From: an uncultured Pseudomonadota bacterium
GTDB taxonomy: Bacteria > Pseudomonadota > Gammaproteobacteria > Steroidobacterales > Steroidobacteraceae
Reading direction: 5' to 3'
Length of the DNA stretch: 10,396 bases
Assembly: GCA_903890265.1 (NCBI GenBank)
Contig: CAITAM010000096.1
Coordinates: forward strand, 1-10,396
In this document: positions 6,355-10,396 of the stretch, piece after piece
Layout: the number at the start of each line of letters is the position of its first letter
How positions within the stretch are numbered: the stretch's first letter is position 1
Translations under genes and position numbers: made by a program
The notes under the pieces: generated by a model
Databases searched by the model: none
What the model saw: the letters and a program-made list of their open reading frames with translations, nothing else
What the model was told of the DNA's origin: nothing

Positions 6355-7814
6355 CAGGCGTATGCCGCAGGCACGCGCTGATGCCAGTCTGTTTCGCGTT
6401 GGTAGGCGTGCGCCGCAGCGAGCATTCGACCCTCCGAGAAGTGGGGCCCGATGAGCTGCAGACCGACGGGCAGGCCGCCATCGAAACCGCACGGCACCGA
6501 CATCGCCGGCAACCCCGCGAGGTTGGCGCCGATGGTGTAAATGTCATTGAGGTACATCGTCACCGGATCATCGACCTTGGCGCCGATGCCGAAGGCGGGC
6601 CCGGGCGCCGTGGGGCAGAGAATCAGGTCCACTTCGGCGAACGCGCGCTTGAAGTCCTCGGCGATCAGTGTTCTAACCTTCTGGGCCTGCAGGTAGTACG
6701 CGTCGTAGTAGCCGGCCGACAGCACGTAGGTACCCGTCATGATCCGTCGCTGAACCTCAGGACCGAAACCCTCGGCGCGCGAGCGCTGGTAGAGGTCGAG
6801 CAGGTCACGGGGCTTCTCGCAGCGGTAACCGAAACGGACCCCGTCGAAACGGGACAGGTTCGACGAGCATTCCGCAGGGGCGACCACGTAGTAGGTAGGC
6901 ACCGACAGAGGCAGCCGCGGGCAGCTGACGTCGACAACGGTCGCGCCCAGCCGACGGTAGACCTCGATGGCTTCCCGAACGCGGGCGCCGGTCTCGGCTT
7001 CCAGTCCCTGCCCCATGAACTCGGTCAGCACGCCGATCCGCAGTCCGGCAAGCGGTGCGCCGAGCTCGGCGACGTAGTCAGGTACCGGCCGGTCGACAGA
7101 CGTCGAGTCCCGGGGATCAAATCCTGCCATCGCGCCAAGGAGGTAGGCGCAGTCCTCGGCCGACGGGGCCATGATCCCGGCCTGATCGAGGCTGGACGCA
7201 AAGGCGATCATCCCGTACCGGGACACCCGTCCGTAGGTCGGCTTGATGCCCGAAATCCCGACCAGCGCCGCGGGCTGGCGTATCGAGCCGCCGGTGTCCG
7301 TGCCGGTCGCGGCCGGCACCAGGCGGCCGGCCACGGCGGCGGCCGAGCCGCCCGAGGAGCCACCCGGCACCTTCGCGTGATCCCACGGATTTCGGACCGG
7401 CCCGTACCAAGAGGTCTCGTTCGACGAGCCCATGGCGAATTCGTCCATGTTCGTCTTGCCCAGCGAGACGATCCCGGCAGCGGCCATCCGGGCGACGACC
7501 GTCGCGTCGTAGGGCGCGATGAAGTTGTCCAGCATCCGCGAGCCGCAGCTGGTGCGCACCCCGGCCGTGCAGAAGATGTCCTTGTGCGCGATCGGAACCC
7601 CGGTCAGCCTGCCTGCCTGTCCGGCGGCGCGCTGGGCATCGGCGGCGGCGGCGGCGGCAAGGGCCTGCTCCTCCGTCACGGTGATAAAGGCGTTCAGGCC
7701 CTCGTTAAAGCGCTGGATTCGCGCCAAAAAGTACCGGGTAAGCTCGACCGACGAGTACGTGCCGGCGGCGAGGCCCTTCGAAAGGTCCGCGATGGAGGCG
7801 GTGTGAAAGCTCAT
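6354..7814 (-). CDS. gatA: Asp-tRNA(Asn)/Glu-tRNA(Gln) amidotransferase subunit A (glutamine amidase)
   Basis: GatA hydrolyses glutamine and channels ammonia to GatB. The 486-residue protein belongs to the amidase signature family and its Ser-cisSer-Lys triad is intact: K78 in TGVPIAHKDIF, S153 in PGGSSGGSAAAVA and nucleophile S177 in TGTDTGGSIRQPA. The spacings (75 and 24 residues) match those I know for Staphylococcus aureus GatA. Other family segments are SLGKTNMDEFAMGSSNE, GIKPTYGRVSRYGMIAFASSLDQ and a C-terminal LAGLPAMSVPCGF, which supports GatA over other amidases. The ATG overlaps the gatC stop (ATGA) and is preceded by a strong AAGGTG site, so translation with gatC is probably coupled. 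Its position between gatC and gatB confirms the assignment. Confidence 0.97.
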   Translation of the reverse strand: MSFHTASIADLSKGLAAGTYSSVELTRYFLARIQRFNEGLNAFITVTEEQALAAAAAADAQRAAGQAGRLTGVPIAHKDIFCTAGVRTSCGSRMLDNFIAPYDATVVARMAAAGIVSLGKTNMDEFAMGSSNETSWYGPVRNPWDHAKVPGGSSGGSAAAVAGRLVPAATGTDTGGSIRQPAALVGISGIKPTYGRVSRYGMIAFASSLDQAGIMAPSAEDCAYLLGAMAGFDPRDSTSVDRPVPDYVAELGAPLAGLRIGVLTEFMGQGLEAETGARVREAIEVYRRLGATVVDVSCPRLPLSVPTYYVVAPAECSSNLSRFDGVRFGYRCEKPRDLLDLYQRSRAEGFGPEVQRRIMTGTYVLSAGYYDAYYLQAQKVRTLIAEDFKRAFAEVDLILCPTAPGPAFGIGAKVDDPVTMYLNDIYTIGANLAGLPAMSVPCGFDGGLPVGLQLIGPHFSEGRMLAAAHAYQRETDWHQRVPAAYA

Positions 7815-8101
7815 TCGATCACCTTCGGCACGACGTACAGCCCGGATTCGACGGCCGGCGCATTACGCTGGTAGAGCTCTCGGCGGTCACCCTCGCTGAC
7901 GACGTCCGGCCGCAGCCGCTGCGCCTCGCCCGCCAGCGGGTGGGCCATGGGCTCGACCGCCGCGGTGTCCACGGAGGACAGCTGCTCGACGAACGCGAGA
8001 ATCTTGGACAGGCTGCCGGCGTAAGCCGTGAGGTCCGCATCGGAGACCTGGAGGCGGGCAAGGCGGGCGATGCCTTCGACGTCGTGACGGGTGAGACTCA
8101 T
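7811..8101 (-). CDS. gatC: Asp-tRNA(Asn)/Glu-tRNA(Gln) amidotransferase subunit C
   Basis: A 96-residue protein of typical GatC length that wraps around and stabilises the GatA-GatB interface. Recognisable segments are the N-terminal helix with VEGIARLARLQVSD, the ILAFVEQLSSVDTAAVEPMAHPL segment, LRPDVVSEGDRRELYQRNAPAVESGLYVVPKVIE at the end, and the conserved proline-valine tail that contacts the amidase. It is the first gene of gatCAB and shares four bases with gatA (ATGA). The ATG has only a weak AGG six bases upstream. The complex makes Asn-tRNA or Gln-tRNA by the indirect route. Which one this organism uses cannot be told from the window, because the aspartyl- and glutamyl-tRNA synthetases are not here. 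It is divergent from mreB. Confidence 0.94.
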   Translation of the reverse strand: MSLTRHDVEGIARLARLQVSDADLTAYAGSLSKILAFVEQLSSVDTAAVEPMAHPLAGEAQRLRPDVVSEGDRRELYQRNAPAVESGLYVVPKVIE

Positions 8102-8176
8102 GGGCGCCTATTCGGGTAACGGGGGGATTGGTACGGGCTGGCTCGTGTCCGCGAAAGCCGACAAAAAGCCTTTCTA

Positions 8177-8207
8177 ATCATACACGTTGCCTTGCTCATT
8201 CCGTCAA
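8177..8207 (-). promoter_or_regulatory. Candidate sigma-70 promoter of gatCAB
   Basis: On the minus strand TTGACG (8207-8202) and TATGAT (8182-8177) each match five of six consensus bases. The spacer is 19 bases, which is longer than ideal. Transcription would start near 8170, giving an untranslated leader of about 70 bases before gatC. The region is clearly more AT-rich than its surroundings. Called by eye. Confidence 0.5.
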
Positions 8208-8220
8208 CGGTTGTTAAATT
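8192..8220 (+). promoter_or_regulatory. Candidate sigma-70 promoter of mreB
   Basis: TTGCTC (8192-8197) and TAAATT (8215-8220) are separated by exactly 17 bases. The -35 box keeps the key TTG and the -10 box matches four of six bases. Transcription would start near 8227 and leave about 80 bases of C-rich leader before mreB. The boxes interlock with those of the opposite gat promoter. Called by eye. Confidence 0.5.
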
Positions 8221-8307
8221 ACACGGACCTGCCTTGCGCCTCCCCGACAAAGCGACGCGCGAGCCCGATTCTCACTCTCTCTGCTGGTCCCCGCCCACTG
8301 GAATCCT

Positions 8308-9348
8308 ATGTTTAAGAGCCTGCGCGGCTATTTTTCGAACGACGTCTCCATCGACCTCGGCACGGCAAACACTCTCATCTACGTACGCGACAAGGGCATC
8401 GTCCTCAACGAGCCTTCGGTAGTCGCGATCCGCGACGAACCCTCCCGCGGCGGCAAGACCATCGTTGCGGTGGGCGCCGAGGCCAAGAGCATGCTGGGCC
8501 GCACTCCCGGGCACATCACGGCAGTACGGCCGATGAAGGACGGCGTAATCGCGGACTTCACGTATACCGAGGCCATGCTGCAGTACTTCATCAAGAAAGT
8601 GCATGGCAACCGCTTCCTGCCCGCCAGCCCGCGCGTGCTCGTCTGCGTGCCTTACGGCTCGACCCAGGTCGAGCGTCGCGCAATCAAGGAGTCCGCCGAA
8701 GGGGCCGGTGCGCGCAGCGTCTACCTCATCGACGAGCCCATGGCGGCGGCGGTGGGCGCCGGCCTGCCCGTCCATGAGCCGCGCGGCTCGATGGTGCTCG
8801 ATATCGGCGGCGGTACGTCCGAGGTCGCGGTTATCTCGCTGAACGGCATCGTCTACGCGGCATCAGCGCGTATCGGCGGCGACCGCTTCGACGAAGCCAT
8901 CGTCAACTACGTGCGTCGTAATTACGGCATCCTGATCGGTGAAGCCACGGCGGAACGGATCAAGATGGAGATCGGCTCCGCCTACCCGGGTCAGCAGGTC
9001 CGGGAAATGTCGGTCAAGGGCCGCAACCTGTCGGAAGGCGTGCCACGCAGCTTTACCCTCAATTCCAACGAGATTCTTGAGGCGCTCCAGGAGCCTTTGC
9101 AGGGGATCGTCGGTGCGGTCAAGCAGGCGCTCGAACAGACGCCGCCTGAACTTGGCGCGGATGTCGCGGAACGCGGCATTGTCCTGACCGGCGGCGGTGC
9201 GCTGCTGAAGGACATCGACAAACTCCTGATGGAAGAGACCGGTCTGCCGGTTCTCATTGCCGAGGACCCGCTTACCTGTGTCGCGCGCGGCGGTGGCCGG
9301 ATTCTCGAGCTGTCCCAGGAGCACCCCGGGTCGTTTGGATTGCAGTGA
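8308..9348 (+). CDS. mreB: Rod-shape-determining actin-like protein MreB
   Basis: MreB forms membrane-associated, ATP-dependent filaments that guide lateral cell-wall synthesis through MreC, MreD, RodZ and RodA-PBP2. The 346-residue length is standard. Actin-fold motifs are present: phosphate-1 loop IDLGTANTLIY (15-25), LNEPSVVAI, AVRPMKDGVIADF (72-84), VPYGSTQVERRAIKESA (114-130), phosphate-2 loop DIGGGTSEVAVISL (165-178), GGDRFDEAI and a C-terminal adenosine motif LTGGGALL. The N-terminal MFKSLRGYF is amphipathic and fits the membrane-binding helix of gammaproteobacterial MreB. The ATG has a TGGA five bases upstream. mreC follows after 67 bases, with a stem-loop in the gap. The gene is divergent from gatC, an arrangement also found in Pseudomonas. 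A tyrosine stands where many homologues have cysteine in VPCGST; this looks harmless. Confidence 0.98.
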   Translation: MFKSLRGYFSNDVSIDLGTANTLIYVRDKGIVLNEPSVVAIRDEPSRGGKTIVAVGAEAKSMLGRTPGHITAVRPMKDGVIADFTYTEAMLQYFIKKVHGNRFLPASPRVLVCVPYGSTQVERRAIKESAEGAGARSVYLIDEPMAAAVGAGLPVHEPRGSMVLDIGGGTSEVAVISLNGIVYAASARIGGDRFDEAIVNYVRRNYGILIGEATAERIKMEIGSAYPGQQVREMSVKGRNLSEGVPRSFTLNSNEILEALQEPLQGIVGAVKQALEQTPPELGADVAERGIVLTGGGALLKDIDKLLMEETGLPVLIAEDPLTCVARGGGRILELSQEHPGSFGLQ

Positions 9349-9361
9349 CGGCGGACGGCGC

Positions 9362-9385
9362 GTGCGCGGGCGACGCCCGCCGCAC
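9362..9385 (+). other. Stem-loop between mreB and mreC
   Basis: GTGCGCGGG (9362-9370) pairs with CCCG (9376-9379) and CGCAC (9381-9385), with one bulged C at 9380 and a five-base loop. It lies 13 bases after the mreB stop. No T-run follows, so it is not a standard intrinsic terminator. It could mark an RNA processing end or a partial attenuator that lets mreB be expressed above mreC. The structure is seen; the role is inferred. Confidence 0.4.
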
Positions 9386-9404
9386 GGGCTGTGAAAAGCA
9401 CAGT

Positions 9405-9408
9405 GGAG
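9405..9408 (+). promoter_or_regulatory. mreC ribosome binding site
   Basis: GGAG lies seven bases before a TTG at 9416 in the mreC frame, and it is the only good binding site ahead of any candidate start. The alternatives are GTG at 9422, GTG at 9452 and ATG at 9485. The ATG lies inside the membrane segment and would cut it short. Confidence 0.5.
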
Positions 9409-9415
9409 CAAGCGC

Positions 9416-10396
9416 TTGGCAGTGCTGAGAGATTCGGGAGTCCGCCCCCCTGTGCCGAGGTTTTCCGCCCTTGGCCTCAAAGCCATGGTGCTTGGCGCCC
9501 TCGCAGTCGCCATCATCGTTGTGGATCATCGCCAGCAGCACCTGCCTGTCATCCGCGCGAGCCTGACCGCTGCGGTCTATCCACTGCAACTCGTCGTGCA
9601 CGCACCCATTGCAGCCTTCGAGCACTGGCGCGAGACCATGGCATCGCGCGACGCACTGCTGGCCGAGAACGCGGCGCTCACGTTGGCGGCGCGCGATGAC
9701 CACATCCGCCTACTCCGCCTGGAATCGGCGGAGCGCGAGAACGGCCGCCTGACTGCACTGCTGGGCGCCGCGCCGCGGGCGGCTCCCCGGGTCGCGATGG
9801 CGAGGGTCCTGCGACTTGAACTCGACGCATTCCGCCAGCGCGTCCTCATCGACAAAGGCACGCGCGACGGGGTCACCAAAGGTCAGGCCGTGGTCGATGC
9901 GCAGGGGGTGTTCGGCCAGGTGTCGAACGTGGGCCCGGTGTCGGCCGAGGTGATCCTGCTGTCGGACAGTTCGCACGCGATACCCGTGCAGGTCAGTCGC
10001 ACCGAGCAGCGCACCGTCGCCACCGGTACCGGCGATCCGCGCCGCCTCGCACTCAACTACCTGCCGCGCGCAGCGGATATCAAGGAAGGCGACGTCCTGC
10101 TGTCCTCGGGGCTTGGCGGCGTATTTCCGGCCGGCTATCCGGTAGGGCGCGTCGCCGAGGTCAAACGGGACCCCAGCCAGCCGCTGTTGTCGGTCGTGGT
10201 CGCACCGTATGCAGGCCTCGACAGCGCACAGGAGGTACTGCTCGTCTGGTTCGATCAGCCGACGCCGCCACCGCCACCCGTCGAGCCGCCGAAGCCACCC
10301 AGCGGCAAGCGGCACGGCGCGGCCGATGGCGGCAAAGGCGCTGCTGCCGCGGCCGCGAAAGCCACGTCGCCCCCCGCACCGGCGGACACACCGGCA
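9416..10396 (+). CDS. mreC: Rod-shape-determining protein MreC (3' end outside window)
   Basis: MreC is a bitopic inner-membrane protein whose periplasmic part links MreB to the wall-synthesis machinery. The frame is open to the window edge (327 codons). From the preferred TTG start it has a short cytoplasmic tail, a membrane segment at about 19-36 (ALGLKAMVLGALAVAIIVVD), YPLQLVV, and a coiled coil at about 60-110 (ETMASRDALLAENAAL and following). The MreC beta domain follows, with VLIDKGTRDGVTKGQAVVD, GVFGQVSNVGP, SHAIPVQVSRT and LLSSGLGGVFPAGYPVGRV. From about residue 280 the sequence becomes a low-complexity tail rich in proline, alanine, lysine and glycine, still running at the edge. The start is uncertain; GTG at 9422 would lose only two residues. 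It follows mreB by 67 bases; mreD would be expected next. Confidence 0.93.
   Translation, partial: MAVLRDSGVRPPVPRFSALGLKAMVLGALAVAIIVVDHRQQHLPVIRASLTAAVYPLQLVVHAPIAAFEHWRETMASRDALLAENAALTLAARDDHIRLLRLESAERENGRLTALLGAAPRAAPRVAMARVLRLELDAFRQRVLIDKGTRDGVTKGQAVVDAQGVFGQVSNVGPVSAEVILLSDSSHAIPVQVSRTEQRTVATGTGDPRRLALNYLPRAADIKEGDVLLSSGLGGVFPAGYPVGRVAEVKRDPSQPLLSVVVAPYAGLDSAQEVLLVWFDQPTPPPPPVEPPKPPSGKRHGAADGGKGAAAAAAKATSPPAPADTPA

Noticed and set aside
6344..6547. N-terminal extension of GatB by 68 residues
   Set aside because: The extension lies inside gatA and resembles no GatB. The conserved start MTSETKWEVVIGLEIH has its own AGGGA binding site.
6312..7874. A 520-codon open frame on the plus strand opposite gatA
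   Set aside because: It has no recognisable motif and biased composition. The opposite strand is a fully conserved GatA with an intact triad.
8147..8175. Repeated GGCTTT and GAAAG/CTTTC elements in the gatC leader, as a terminator or operator
   Set aside because: The stem would be only five pairs with a 12-base loop, and the repeat is short. This is not enough to claim a site.
8860..9516. Minus-strand frames opposite mreB and the mreB-mreC gap
   Set aside because: They have no family motifs, and the plus strand is unmistakable MreB. They are shadows from GC-rich codon bias.
1..10396. Mobile element, CRISPR, prophage or defence island
   Set aside because: I saw no transposase, integrase, long terminal inverted repeats, regularly spaced repeats, or toxin-antitoxin or restriction genes. 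All main genes are conserved housekeeping genes with similar base composition.

Overview
The window reads as a stretch of ordinary chromosome from a high-GC gammaproteobacterium. This placement is an inference. It rests on the divergent gatCAB / mreBC layout (known, for example, from Pseudomonas), the longer 'type 2' form of 2-isopropylmalate synthase, a stand-alone monofunctional glycosyltransferase MtgA, and HslO. I see no insertion sequences, phage genes, tRNA or rRNA genes, or CRISPR arrays. Coding density is high, and no stretch over 300 bases lacks a gene.

Layout. Bases 1-1424, plus strand: the 3' end of prmC (release-factor glutamine methyltransferase), then ppiB (cyclophilin) and mtgA (peptidoglycan glycosyltransferase), closely spaced and probably one transcript. 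Bases 1445-3148, minus strand: leuA, convergent with mtgA across a 20-base gap. Bases 3149-3401: the leuA control region. It holds a 30-residue leucine-rich leader peptide missing from a plain long-ORF view, several possible hairpins, and a promoter placed so that transcription could start on the leader's own ATG. Bases 3402-8101, minus strand, read from right to left: gatC, gatA, gatB (aminoacyl-tRNA amidotransferase), hslO (redox chaperone Hsp33) and an unrecognised small secreted protein with four cysteines in its mature part. Bases 8102-8307: a divergent promoter region in which the -35 box of each promoter lies inside the spacer of the other. Bases 8308-10396, plus strand: mreB and the start of mreC, which runs off the window.

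The genes serve core functions: translation (prmC, gatCAB), folding and stress (ppiB, hslO), cell wall and shape (mtgA, mreB, mreC) and leucine synthesis (leuA). The most informative parts are regulatory: the leuA leader with an apparently non-canonical attenuator lacking a U-tract, the interlocked gat/mre promoters, a hairpin over the likely hslO start, and a stem-loop between mreB and mreC. I found no convincing new multi-gene system. The candidates for new biology are the leader arrangement and the secreted protein.
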